DNA from: Glebionis coronaria
Taxonomy: Eukaryota > Streptophyta > Magnoliopsida > Asterales > Asteraceae
Assembly: GCA_025667525.1 (NCBI GenBank)
Contig: CM046877.1
Location: 294,992,364-295,056,363, forward strand
Direction of reading: 5' to 3'
DNA length: 64,000 nucleotides
Below the pieces are notes generated by a model. That model did no database searches. It worked only from the letters and a program-made list of their open reading frames with translations, and was not told the DNA's origin. The stretch's first letter is position 1, and every line of letters begins with the position of its first letter. The translations under genes were made by a program, and so were the position numbers. Shown in pieces: positions 51,561 through 63,359 of this stretch.

Positions 51561-51810
51561 ATGATCACCAATTACGCTGATCACAAGTACTCCATCAATA
51601 ATCACGATGATAATCAATTAATCATCATGAAATACGAAAACCCCCCTAATCAATGAAGATGATGATCTTTCCAAATCATATTACACATAAATTTCAAGTA
51701 ATTATTTTTTTTTCATTTCTGATTTGATTAATTATAGGTTTGTGAATTAGTATGCATTTGAAGTTATTATCATTGTTTAAATTGTAAATATGTTATGGCT
51801 CGGTTAATTT

Positions 51811-51939
51811 AGAAGCATCTTCGCGCGCGAAGAAGTTTAATTAGAAGAATCTTCGCGCGTGAAGAAGTTTAATTAGAGGCATCTTCGCGCGTGAAGAAGT
51901 TTAATTAGAACCATCTTCGCGCGTGAAGAAGTTTAATTC
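51811..51939 (+). repeat. Four-unit, 32-bp palindrome-bearing tandem repeat
   Basis: Units start at about 51819, 51851, 51883 and 51915, exactly 32 bases apart. Each has the imperfect palindrome CTTCGCGCGTGAAG followed by AAGTTTAATTAGA. The core resembles the TTCACGCGTGAA of the array at 60250-61548. Confidence 0.9.
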
Positions 51940-51971
51940 TGTTGGTGATGATGATTTGCAGGTCGGCCAAA

Positions 51972-53211
51972 GGGAACCTAACTGTTACTTTGGTTGTAGC
52001 AGCATGCAAAGCTCAGAATGTAAATGTGACGGTTTGACTGAGGTTTGGTTTGTCTGACGGAAGCTATTCATCTTTACATGCCACATGGGAAGAGACAACT
52101 CTCAAGCATATGGACTTTTAGGACTTGGGGAACTCACCTTTCTGCCGGGTATGTTAATATGTTACTTTGATTCTATAAGTTAGAGGCAGAAAGAAGGTTT
52201 GGGTTGGACGGACCACTAATACTTTTGGTCCTTTCTCTTTTTAGTCCATGTACTCACAATAATTAGTGCACTAAACAAGATTTTGGTAAGTATCCTGTTA
52301 ATATAGAACTCTTCAGTTTAGCAGCTTATTGCGTATTGTTAATATGGGCTACGGGGTCACATTAACAGCTTATTACATACTGTTAATATGGTTTAAGGGG
52401 GCAGATTAACAACTATCACATTCTTTTAATTATACTTTATACCCAGTTTGACATGGTTCGACACGTGTAGTTCAATCATCAATAAGGGGAATTCTCAGTT
52501 ATCAAAAAGTACCTCATCTTCAGGAGACGTAGTTATTTTATTGATATACCAACTATTGGTGACTCTGTTGTGCCAGAATTGCTGCTTATTGTTCTAGAGC
52601 CTCACCAGAGAGAAGGCGAGGTTCTGGGTATATGTCATGAAATTCATATTCTGATGTATATTGTTCATATATAATCATTAGAGTTCTGCTTTTCTTATTT
52701 TGTATTTGGTTACATCAGGTTCCACACTTGATGGTCAGAGGGTTCTAGAATATTCTATCATACTTGATAAAGGTTCAGCCGCAAGATTCTCTTTGGTGGA
52801 ACCTCAGAGGCATACTTGTGGTTGCAATTTACTCATGCACTTGAACACTTGATGAACAATTTGGCTAACAAGTCCTTGAAAAAGTATTTGATCAATGGAC
52901 ACCTTGCACAACCAAATACAAATCACGACTCTCTGACTTCACCACCAGCTACCACCTTCTTGTGGCAGTGAGGTTTTTTTTGTCATGTGATAAATTGTGG
53001 TTGGTGGAAGGAACAAGTATTTGATCAATGGACACCTTGCATAGCCAAGTCAGGTGCAAAGTCTTTTTCACTCAATACAGCTAATTGTCAACAATCCATA
53101 TATTCTGAAGCTTTTGTTGTAAAGGGTGTAGAAGATGGAGCGGCTGATCTGAAGAAGCAAGCAGAGGAACTGCAAAAGAATTTAGAAGAACTTGAGAAAG
53201 CGTACCAAGTA
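51972..53211 (+). other. Coding-like fragments with splice-like borders, unrecognised
   Basis: After a TTTGCAG acceptor (51962) one frame reads GNLTVTLVVAACKAQNVNV, stop, LRFGLSDGSYSSLHATWEET. Around 52545-52620 another reads FIDIPTIGDSVVPELLLIVL and HQREGEVLG. At 53120-53211 a helical piece reads EDGAADLKKQAEELQKNLEE and stops at a GTAAGT donor. A 30-base phrase (AAGTATTTGATCAATGGACA) occurs twice, at 52880 and 53015. These look like worn exons of one or more nuclear genes. Confidence 0.4.
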
Positions 53212-53439
53212 AGTTATGATCTCATTTATGATTTTACAGTGTTGTAATAAAAATCATTATGACCAGCTAACCTTCTAACTAATTACATGTATTGGAACCA
53301 GACAGTTAAGCTTTTGCATGGATAAGTTGTTAAATGGTCTAATGGGAATGCGGAAGAACATGAAACCATATAGTTAAATGGAAAGTTTGATCTCATTGAA
53401 TTAAAAAAATCTCCCCTTTGCTATCTTACTTGAAAATCC

Positions 53440-54434
53440 TATTAAATTCTATTGAAATGGAGGATTTTCCCTTAGTGACTACCATTGAAGCTGTTTGGGC
53501 ACTTACATCAGGAGCTTTAAGCTTTTGCATGAATAAGAACAGCTTGAACCTGGCCGATGCAGTGAAATACCTATTTGGACTTCCTTGTGGTGTTAACGGG
53601 GCTAGTCTCTCTTCAGAAAAGAACGTTAAGTACATTTTTAAGCGGACGTCCTTGCTAGGTTCCAAGCTGAACAGTGATTAACTCTAAACTAGCGGACGTC
53701 CTTGCTAGGTTCCAAGCTGAACATTAATGAACTCTAAACTTTCCTTCAGGTTAAAGAATCTGCAAACTCATTGCTAACAGTTGTTAGAAACGACAAGTGA
53801 ATCAATGAAACCAATTGAGGTCAAATGAAGTGTTTTTCAGACATTACAAAGTGAACATCAACACCCTTCAAAGATACAAAAGATTTCTAATTTTAGCGCT
53901 GACCGGGCTGATCATTACAACTTTAAACACATATGGGGACAAGTTTATGTGGGAATATCCTGAAAATCTACGTGAACGGTTCTCTAAAAATGGCAAATAT
54001 CTTAGAAGGAAACTTACCCTGTTGGATGGGGTAAATAGGCGGGTCTGGGTAGATAAATCCCCGGCTGAAAATATGAGTCAAAGTGTGTTTTCTCGGAGTT
54101 CTAGCCAGTCCGCTGTTCCTGTAGGGACAACTTTAGACTCCGGAAGCCCAATGCTAGTAGGCCACCTCCTAAGCATGTTGATGACTATCTTGCCAGAGAG
54201 AGAAATGTTGATACTACGTCTAATGTAATTGCGGTCCAACGGTTGGGATCCAGTAGTGGCAGACCACTGTTTATTCATGTAGATGAGTTCATGGCCCATA
54301 AAAGAGAACGCGGAAATCCCATGAGAATGGTGGGGAGCCCACAAGTAAAAAACACACCTCCTGAAAATGACCTAGATGCTCAAAAAATGAATAAATCTAA
54401 CCAAGTGAGACTAGATTTAGATGATGACAGCTAA
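53440..54434 (+). pseudogene. Virilizer homologue (m6A writer subunit) fragment
   Basis: The last part is the clearest: GDKFMWEYPENLRERFSKNG, LLDGVNRRVWVDKSPAENMS, then (after a frameshift near 54135) KHVDDYLARERNVD, VIAVQRLGSSSGRP, IHVDEFMAHKRERGNP and VRLDLDDDS. Plant virilizer proteins have this order near the C-terminus (KFMWECPE, RPPSMHVDDYVARERN, GSSSGRPPSIHVDEFMA). An upstream piece (53440-53680: IEAVWALTSGALSFCMN, ADAVKYLFGLP) and VKESANSLL (about 53755) fit the helical part just before it. Exon order is kept, with intron-like gaps. A 50-base segment is tandemly duplicated at 53643-53740. Living virilizer is a scaffold of the nuclear RNA N6-adenosine methyltransferase complex. The frameshift and loss of the rest make this a pseudogene. 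Confidence 0.88.
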
Positions 54435-54739
54435 TACAAAATTTTATTGGAAGAAAACTTTGATTCCCAGGTATCTAATGCTTTAACTTTATTCAACAGT
54501 TGTATGTACACCCTTAAAGCCTGTCTGTTCAGTAAGATTGAGTGGTTAACCATATGAATAATTTTTTTTGTTGTGTATGAAACTTCGTGTGTTTGTGAAA
54601 CGTTATATAAAAGAGAGAAAATTTCTACAATTAACGCGGAAATCACTTGTTCTACTAAAAAGTAGATCTCTGTATGCATTTATGGTATAGCGACTTGAAG
54701 CTAATAACCCCATTTGAAATGCATATTTGTCATCAACAG

Positions 54740-54816
54740 GTGGCTGATTTTGGGCTTGCAAAGTTAGCAATGGATGCAAATATACATGTCACAACTCGTG
54801 TCATGGGAAACTTTGG
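54740..54816 (+). pseudogene. PERK-type receptor kinase, single activation-loop exon
   Basis: A 77-base exon with an intact CAACAG acceptor and GG/GTAAG donor reads [10 protein letters not shown], then [15 protein letters not shown]. It carries the DFG motif and the start of the activation loop, as in proline-rich extensin-like receptor kinases ([25 protein letters not shown]). The exon borders match the phase expected for that family. N replaces the usual T of MGTFG. No other kinase exon is visible nearby, so a lone exon was copied here with its splice sites. Confidence 0.85.
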
Positions 54817-56487
54817 GTAAGTTACTGTACTCAAATATGTTTTGTCTTACTTAATCAAACGGTTGCCACCTTAAATATGGGTCATAGTATATAAGCTAAA
54901 ATCCTTGATATGTATGCACTTGCAAAAACCTTAATGATCACTAATGATCATTTTCTTTAATCATAAAACCTAAGATCACAACAAATAATGACTGGTCTTA
55001 TATCGTCTACAGAGGTCACACAAAAATATGCTTTGAGATGCATTATACGATAATACGGGACTAGGCAATCAATTTTAGCTAACATATCTTTATGTAGCAT
55101 GATAATAAAAGTGAAACAAAGGTACCTATCAAACCTACGTCCCTTTCATTTTGTTGTCACGGAAAATATTTGAAAGGTCAAAATGTTATAGTTGAGACAT
55201 AATTTGTAAGTTATAATACATATTATGTAGGGTGGTTATAAGGTAGGCAAACTGGAGTTAATCAAAAGATTCAGGAATCATTTGGAACACGTTTAAAGAA
55301 CTTTAAGAACATAAATACTTAGCCATATCGAAACATTCTGGTGTTCCAAGTATTCCAATAGGAACGTGTCATAAGTATTTTCCAGCTCTTAATTCTACAC
55401 TTTACTAGAACTAGATAGTAGCTTATGGTATGTTCAGATACGCCACTTTTTATGCCAAGTGAGTACCTGTATGTTTAGTTATTTGTTCTTATTTAAACCT
55501 TTTTTCCCTTGAACCATGCTGCTGTGATATCTTGGTAATGACATTGACATAGATGGAATATTAAATTAAGAAAATACTGTATCTAATACATATAAGGAAT
55601 TGTTGACGTACCAGTCCAACTATCTCTATAGAATGCGAAGGTAATCAGAAGTGATCCTTTTGGGATATAAATATGGTTATGGTTGCTTCGTTTTAATTTG
55701 AAAAACAATACTTGGTATAGCTATTATTTAACTATTGTAAAAGTCGAATCTCGACAACCACCTCCTCCTAAACTAAGAGATTCTGTCTCAGATGGCGCGC
55801 TTCGTTGTTTGGACCACCTTTTAATCGATGTCATGTTCGTTTTTATTATTATTGTTGAAATGATAAGTGTGCCTCTTGGGTTGAAAAATATTATTTATAT
55901 ATACGTATATGGTTATACTTCTGAAAAAACTCTCTAACGCATCGTTGGTCTCTCCATCCCAAGCTTTAGAAGAGTTTCATCAAGGAGTCGTCACATGTTT
56001 TAAGGCCCTGCTTAACGATATATGTTCTGCTCCAACGCCTCTGGTCAATGCAAACACCTAAAAATTCATCCCTAGGCTTATAGATAATAGATACTCACAG
56101 TCATTCCCAGTAAACAAGCTAGACATCGAGGAATTTTTACTTGCGTTCTTTAGATCTTAGTCTGCAGCTGTTACTATCAGACAATGGTTGCCGCTTCTAC
56201 TCAGAGTATATGATCGTTTAAAGTAACTTTCACTTGCTTTGTGCCAATATTTTAAGATAGAAGTTTAACCACATGCATGGAAAACTTACAAAAGTTTAAC
56301 TTTTACTCAGATACATACATTTCCCCATGAGTAGTATACGAGCTGTAACTAGCATATTTTTTATACTAAAAGTGTGCATAAATATAAGATATTGATATTT
56401 AATAAACTATTATTTAGGTTTTATAAAAATATTTTCGTACGTGCAAATTATGAAAATGTTACTACACGGTCTTTTCGTACTTCACGA
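54817..56487. other. Mostly noncoding, with one unrecognised coding-like stretch
   Basis: At about 55929-56045 the plus strand reads SQALEEFHQGVVTCFKALL and NDICSAPTPLVNANT before a stop, and then DNRYSQSFPVNKLDIEEFLL. It looks like a real exon but I cannot name it. Nothing else is visible. Confidence 0.35.
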
Positions 56488-57030
56488 CTTTTACCCAAAC
56501 GAGAAATTTTAGATAGTTATGTTGGTAAGTCTGATGTGATTGTGGAGGCTGAGCTTGTGAGGAAATCTGTCGAGGCTTATGATTATAAAATGGATTACCA
56601 GAAGCTCCATGTATTTCTTTTATTTTTTAAAATCGTTGTAGTTCCTATTAAAATGTTACCTCAAAGAGAAGGTAAATGGTGATATTTTGAACAAGCATTA
56701 TGAAGAAAGTGGAAGTGGTGATTCTGATGAGTGTTTTTCAGCGTTTGCAAGAGTTTTAGTCGTGTTCTTCATGCGGGTCAGAAGGTCTTGGTGTATTTGA
56801 TGATGGGTGAAGGTTTAAAACCAGTAGCTAGCTACTTCTCGTGCTCGTATTATTATTGCTATCAACTTAAAGTTGTTGGCCGTTTTCAAGCATGCCATTT
56901 TAGGTTTCGCCGACTCTAAAAGTGGTTATTGATCCGTCTTATCCTGCTGATATGGCTGCACTTATCAAATTGCTACGCCTTCTAAACCGCACAGACCCAT
57001 TTGTTGAGGTTAGTGTTTATGCTAAGGTGA
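56488..57030 (+). pseudogene. EFL1-like ribosome-maturation GTPase (EF-2 family) fragment
   Basis: Reads LPKREILD, EAELVRKSVEAYDY, VVVPIKMLPQRE, then after frame changes EESGSGDSDECFSAFAR, SRVLHAGQKVLV, LMMGEGLKPVAS, PTLKVVIDPSYPADMAALIK and RLLNRTDPFVEV. Plant elongation factor-like GTPase 1 has the same order (VPIKMLPQR, DECFLAFARVFSGVLHAGQ, LMMGQGLKPV, RLLNRADPFVEVS) from domain II to domain III. There are several frameshifts and at least two internal deletions, and the G domain is absent. The living protein releases eIF6 from 60S subunits in the cytosol. Plus strand, like the virilizer and kinase pieces. Confidence 0.92.
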
Positions 57031-60000
57031 ATACGTTTAATTGTAAAATAATTTTATGGTGTAAATTATGTGGTTAATCATTTTATTGTAAAATAATATG
57101 CATTGATTTGTTTACCATAACTAAAGTTGTTACCTCGTTTTTTAACATTTTACTTGATGAGTTGCAAGAGGCTATGTATAAGGATTTAGACTTTAGAACC
57201 AAAAAAGCACCAATACATTCTACAGCTCCCCAACATATACACACTATTAAAACCAAGACAACCTTAATATAGACGTGACACATCCCCCTTCACCAGATCT
57301 TGCGACCGTCAAAGGTTGTTAGAGAATAAAAAATTGCTGGACAGCAACCTCACGGCTTTGCACGGAAACTGTGCTAGTAAACGTTATTGTACAAGTTTGT
57401 GTAGTTCCCTAATATTAAATTGCAGTGTTCTATGTTATGTTATTGCAACTATATTTGAAGTTCAAAGCCTTATCTGTTGGATCATACATGCTGCAGACAA
57501 ACTTCTGAGCTTCCTATGCTATAGTTAGCTTTCAGACACTCTCGTTGTGCAAGAAGAGGGAGATTTAACTCCAGGATCAGGCCTGCCGAGTAGGTATGTG
57601 CATTTCTGCCATATTCTTTGTTATTTGACTTATAAATAAAGGTATCAAAATGGATGGGGTGGGTAACTGGTCAAAGCAGGTTCAAATCAAACGAGCTGGG
57701 TCGGGTTGACCCCCTTGTTGTTTTTATAGTAGCTTGTTCTCAACTCTGCTCCAACACCCGTGCATTTCTTATATCTTACAAACCTGAACCTACGCAATAT
57801 TATTTAATTCTTTCCCAAGCTCGAATCTGAACACATAAACTTTAAAAACCTTATGTAAGTTTTGATTTTCTAAAGCCTCGTGCACTTTTATACACTCACT
57901 TACCTCTTTACTTAAAACTTGCGCCAGTTATGACCTTAAAAGTATGCGAAACATTCCCCAACCAAAACCAAGTACCCACACACCTTTTTTATGATTCAAA
58001 ACCCGCGCATTAAAAAAATTCTTTGCGCACTTCCCTTTTTTTTTACGTCTACTGGTTTTTAGTACTCGGACCCGCACACCTTTTTGCTAATACACTATAA
58101 TTGCTCAAGGTTTTAGTTTTTCGCGCCTGATTTGAAGAATCTGCGCCAAGTGGTTAATTTTCTGTTTTAGCATCTTTTTCTTTTACTCTTAAAAAAAAGC
58201 TATCTAAAAGCTTTTTAATCTAATTCTTTGACCAGAAAAGCTGTTTTGACCTATCAAGAAGAACTTTGACCTTGATAATCTGCGTATAAACAGTTTTGAC
58301 AGTAAAATCAGCTTTTGTCACTAAAAGCAGTTGGTTTGACTAGATAAAAGCAACTTTGAATGTACAATTATGCTTTTTGACCTGTTTTAGATAGTATCAG
58401 CTTTTTGACCAATTATAGGCAATTTTAACTGTTAATAAGCAGTTTTAAGAAGATGAATTGTAACTAGATCTGAAAACTAAGTTCTGTACGCAGTAAGCAC
58501 CTAAGTGACTGAACCGCCGAGCATTTAACGGACATCAGTGCTGAATCTGATTGAATTGAACGAATAAACAATCATTTTTATAATGCAGATGAATTTAGAA
58601 ATTATTTAAACAGTTAAATAAGTTCTCGACAACTCTCTAGCTATTAGATTGATAAAATACACTTCATTAATATATTGCTTACTAGTTTCGTCAATTATCA
58701 ATTTAACGCAAACCATATAAACCTAAATTTGCACAAATATGCTAAATATAATTACCCTTTCATGAAAATAAGTTGCAATGTTCCAATATTGTTTTTATAA
58801 GTTCTGCTTATTGATTGTCGTTCTGCTTTAATGAGAGGTAGCAGCTGCTAGTATATGGCATGTTGAATTTGTATTGTCTGAGTGCTTAATTTTTTCTTTC
58901 TAATGCGATTCTGAACATGCGTATTAAACTTCTGCCATCTGATATCAAATTATCCGTTGTGTATGTTTAGTTTGGATGGATGATATCAATGTAGGATATG
59001 AGCGTCTTGTGAGTTACAGGTATAACTATTCTCTTTAGCTTCAGTATACGACTTATGTGACTCAAATGTCTCAATATGTCATTCATAATTGTTGAGTTAT
59101 TACTTGTTGCGTACTCCTTATGTGGAATTTGCTCCATTTTCATTTTGGATGTTTTGGCAAGTATTAGTATAATATGACATATTGTCTCATGTTTTCTTGT
59201 TAAGTTACTTTTTGCCTATTTTACTAATATTTAGATGTTGCTAAATTCATGTTTTTGTCGCTAGGATAAACGAGTTGGTAGTATTGGTTTAGATAATCAA
59301 ACAATCAAACATTTCATGTGAATCACGTGCCAAATCAAAATCTTACTTTCTCTGGAGGAAGAAGTATAGTTTTTATGGCTTATTAGATTCATCCCCTTTG
59401 TGATCATCCAAAGAGTATTTTTGATGAAACGAATCATTAACTCCACTTGACCAAACTTAACATATTTTGTATCCTTTTGTTGATGTGAGCAGATCAAGAA
59501 GGTTAATGGCATTGAAACAAGCAACCTCGACTAGATGAAGACTTTAAAGAAGACAAAATTAAGGTTGGATTGGATGACGAGAGAGTAATCGTTTTGAATT
59601 ATGAAAGAGCAAAAATTGCTACTTCACAAATCTTCAAACGATAGAATACCTTCTGCCATGTCCATTGATTTAGTAATCCAGATAGTGAAGCACCTCACGC
59701 AACCACTTCTGCATTAGATGAGTTTCATGTGCGTATTTAGTTTTAGGTTTAGATTTTTCTGCTGTTTAATTGGCCCATTGATAATTTTTGACAATATAAA
59801 ACAGTAGATAGATGGCAAAGGTTTTGCTGAATGTGTACTGTAATAGGTTTAAGGTTTGCAACAGTTTTGTGTTGATTAGATATCTTGATTGTCTTGTATA
59901 CATTTATGAAACTATTTTCTGTTGGATTATATTTATTGATCATTTACTAATATTGCAGCTATATAAGACACCAAGAACTTTAACGGACCCAAAGCTAGAA

Positions 60001-60240
60001 CCATGCTTGAGCCAACTAATATAGTACTGCCAACTTCCTCGCATCCATCGCTAATCATCAACTAGCTCTAACTTATATAATCATCATTTCATCAAAGGAA
60101 CTTATAATCATCAAAACAACTTCAATCAACAATCTACATACTAAACAACTACAAATTACCAATAAAGCGTAACATAACCCTAATTTTTGCATATAATGGA
60201 TATCATATGAAAAGGGTGAGGAATGACAAAAGGTCTCATA
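57031..60240. other. AT-rich sequence with a few exon-like borders, no gene named
   Basis: A short exon-like stretch at 57530-57592 reads SDTLVVQEEGDLTPGSGLPS before AG/GTATGT. Around 58190-58460 many AGCTTTTTGACC and AGCAGTTTTGAC phrases form a loose repeat. At 59957-60023 an acceptor TTGCAG leads into TPRTLTDPKLEP. I cannot identify any of these. The rest shows nothing. Confidence 0.35.
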
Positions 60241-60249
60241 GTAGCAACC

Positions 60250-61548
60250 GAGTAGTTCATACTCCGTCATAAGTGAAGATGCTTTTACTATACTCGTCAC
60301 GGGTGAAAATAAAATATCTCAAATATTTACACGCGTGAAGATGCTTTGACTAAACTTTTCACGGGTGAAGAGAAAATATCTCAAATATTTCCATGCGTGA
60401 AGATGCTTTTACAAAACTCTTTACGCCTGAATAAAAATGTGAAGAAAAAATATCTCAAATATTTTCACGCTTGAAGACGGTTTTACTAAACTCTTCACGG
60501 TGAACAAAAAGTATCATACGCGTGAAGATGGTTTTACTAACTATTCGCCGGTGAAGAGAAAACATCTTAAACATTTTCATGCTTGAAGCATCTCAAACAT
60601 TTTCATGCTTGAAGACATTTTTACTAAACTTTTCATGGGTGAAGAGAATATACCTCAAATATTTTCACGCGTGAAGATACTTTTACCAAACTCTTCATGG
60701 GTGAAGAGAAAATATCTCAAACATTTCACACGTGAAGATGCTTTTACTGAACTCTTCACGGGTGAAGAGAAAATATCTCAAATATTTTTACTAAACTCTT
60801 CACACGCGAAGATGTTTTTACTAAACTCTTCACGGTTTAAGAGAAAATTCTCAAATATTTTCACGTGTGAAGATGCTTTTACTAAAATCTTCACGCGTGA
60901 AGAAAATATATCTCAAATATTTTCACGCTTGATGAAGTTTATACTAAACTCTTCACGGTGAAGAAAAAATATCACAGGCGTGAAGATGCTTTTACTAAAC
61001 TCTTCACCGGTGAAGAGAAAATACCTCAAATATTTTCATGCTTGAATACGTTTTTGCTAAACTTTTCATGGGTGAAGAGAAAATATCTCAAATATTTTCA
61101 CGCGTGAAGATGATTTTACTAACCTCTTCATGGGTAAAGAGAAAATATCTCAAAGTTTCACACCATGAAGATGCTTTTACTAAACTCTTCACAGGTGGAG
61201 AGAAAATATCTCAAATAGTTTTACTAAACTTTTCACGCGTGAAGATGTTTTTACTAAACTCTTCACGGGTTAAGAGAAAATTCTCACATATATTCACGCG
61301 TGAATATGCTTTTACTAAACTCTTCAAGCGCGAAGATAGTATATCTCAAATATTTTCACGCTTGATGATGGTTTTACTAAACTCTTCATGGTGAAGAAAA
61401 AATATCACGCTGATTTTACTAAACTCTTCATTGGTGAAGAGAAAATATCTTAAATATTTTCATGCGTTAAGACCTTTTTACTAAACTTTCCATGGGTGAA
61501 GATAAATTACCTCAAATATTTTCATGTGCGAAAATGCTTTTACTAACC
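60250..61548. repeat. Palindrome-bearing tandem array with higher-order structure (1.3 kb)
   Basis: Units of about 60 bases combine TTCACGCGTGAAGATG, CTTTTACTAAACTC, TTCACGGGTGAAGAG and AAAATATCTCAAATATT. TTCACGCGTGAA is a perfect 12-bp palindrome and CTTCACGGGTGAAG a near-perfect one. Unit variants recur in the same order at 60605, 61038 and 61462, so there is a higher-order period of about 425-433 bases. Two 118-residue frames 433 bases apart are by-products of this. Element E is inserted at its right edge. Confidence 0.92.
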
Positions 61549-61990
61549 TGATAGGTGTGAAAACACCCATCTTTTTGCCACTTATTTCTTGCTAAAACAA
61601 GACCAAAACGCGTATTTAATATCACTTGTTTGGAATTATGCGTGGTTTTTGTCTTTATTGTGTTTTCAGAGTCAACCGGATGAATATTGAAGAAAACATG
61701 GGATTGCACGGGTTTTATGGAAGAAAAAGACTCAAGACGAAGTCTATTGTCCAAGAGATGCAAAATATTTGAAGTCACTGGGCCTATTTGAAGATTTATC
61801 GAAGAAAAGGACCAAAGACGGAAGATTTACATATGTCGAAGGAACTCAAGTCTATTAAACAAAAAATTAAAAGACGAGTTGAATTTAATCGTCGACAAAT
61901 CCCGAATCAGAATCGAAAACGTCGACTTTTCTGAAAAGACGAGAAGACAAGAAGAAAGGGAGAAAGCCCACTCACCAACCAACCACTTGG

Positions 61991-62000
61991 CCTATAAAAG
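61991..62000 (+). promoter_or_regulatory. TATA box in the LTR of element E
   Basis: CCTATAAAAG, 442 bases into the LTR, is at nearly the same offset as in element D (453). Confidence 0.6.
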
Positions 62001-62402
62001 GAAATCACCCTCACACTTTTGGGACAAGTTTTTCTTTCCCAGTTTTCTTTCTTTTCTTCCGTAGAAAGCCAACACCATTAAGGTGTTGGTGATTTTTTCA
62101 TTCTTGTTAAATCTTTAATTTTGTAAGTGTTTAATCTTTCCTTTTGTTTACTTTACATTAATCAATCAATATAATCTTTCCATTTCATCTTGTTCTTTGA
62201 TTCAAAGTTTTAAAGTTCTTATTTAGTTGATTTTGATCTTCAAAAGTTAGTGGGTTTTGTGTTTTTAATGTTTTGATATGTTGTCTATGGTTAGTAAATG
62301 ATTAGTGATTAGTTTTGTTTAAGTTTTGGTTAAAAACTTGCTTGATTTTGGCTTAAAATCGTATCCCCTGTTTTCTTTCTGTTACTGTTCTTCATTTCCC
62401 CA

Positions 62403-62920
62403 GAAATTCCGAATCAAGCACTGTTCATATTTTATTTCGTATCAAATTGGTTCATCCGGAATATTTTATATATTCCGGATCAGTTCCCTTCATTCGGAAT
62501 ATATATCATTCCGAGTCAAGCTCCTTCATCCGGAATATCCATTATTCCGGATCAACGTCCTTCATCCGGAATATTTCATTTATTCCGGATCAGAGCTCTT
62601 CGTTCGGAATATTCAAACTTTCCGGATCAACTCCTTCGTTCGGAATACTCCTATATTCTGGATCAGTCACTTTTTGTTAAACACTCCGAATCAACTCCTT
62701 CATCCGGAATATCCGTTATTCCGGATCAACTCATTATTCCGGATCAATCCTTTATTCCGCATGAAGCACTTATTCCGCATGAGCATTTATTCCGAATGAA
62801 TTCATTATTCCGCATGAAGCTAGTATTCCGAATGAACCTAGTATTCCGCATGAGAGATTATTCCGCATGAAGCTTTTTGTCTGATTTATTCCGGATCAAG
62901 CCACATTCCGAATCAAGCAT
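62403..62920 (+). repeat. TTCCGGATCA minisatellite in the LTR of element E
   Basis: Alternating ATTCCGGATCA and CATCCGGAATAT phrases, often as inverted pairs around a short spacer, then ATTCCGCATGAA and ATTCCGAATGAA variants. It lies downstream of the TATA box, at the same relative place as the TTCCGAA array of element D. Confidence 0.88.
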
Positions 62921-63152
62921 TTTTAAGGTTATTTAGTGTTAAAGTTTTATTTGAATTTAATTCAAGTTTTATTTTTATTAATTAATTGCTTCTAGTTTAC
63001 TCTTAATTACCTTACGCATTTACCTTCTTAGTAACATAGAAAACCAAACCCCCTATTTGTCACCAAGAACAAATCATTCCACTTTTTGTTGTGATCAATT
63101 CGAGAAGATCCCGAGATTTAATCTGAACCCAAGCAAAAACCATTGTATCAAA

Positions 63153-63167
63153 TGGCGCCGCTGCCGG
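63153..63167 (+). promoter_or_regulatory. Primer-binding site, tRNA-Asp type (element E)
   Basis: TGGCGCCGCTGCCGG two bases after the LTR; the same 15-base match and the same divergence (CTC) as in element D. Confidence 0.82.
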
Positions 63168-63359
63168 CTCTTCTAGTTAAGATTAACAGTTTTTTGTGAG
63201 AACTTGGATTTTGGGACCCGTTCGCCGTGAACGTTACTTTTTCATAAAAATTTTCAAAAATCCTAAAAGAATATAAAAATTTTCAAAAATCCAAAAGAAT
63301 AAAAAAACATAAAAACCAAAAATATTTCTTGTTTGCTTTGTTAGTTCTTTTGCAGGTGT

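Larger units (their letters stand above)
61549..63150 (+). repeat. 5' LTR of element E (1602 bp)
   Basis: TGATA...TATCA termini with the terminal hairpin GGTGTGAAAACACC. It shares GGAATTATGCGTGGTTTTTG with the LTR of D near base 80. TATA box at 61991, an inverted repeat CCAACACCATTAAGGTGTTGG at 62069-62089 downstream of it, and a TTCCGGA minisatellite. Confidence 0.88.

Noticed and set aside
51372..51656. 94-residue His/Pro/Thr-rich frame
   Set aside because: Translation of the CACCGGCGACCAC minisatellite.
60605..61394. Two 118-residue frames resembling each other
   Set aside because: Products of the palindrome-bearing repeat; their similarity reflects the higher-order period, not a gene pair.
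62326..62799. 157-residue frame in the LTR of element E
   Set aside because: Repeats of the TTCCGGATCA minisatellite read as Phe/Ile/Ser-rich text.
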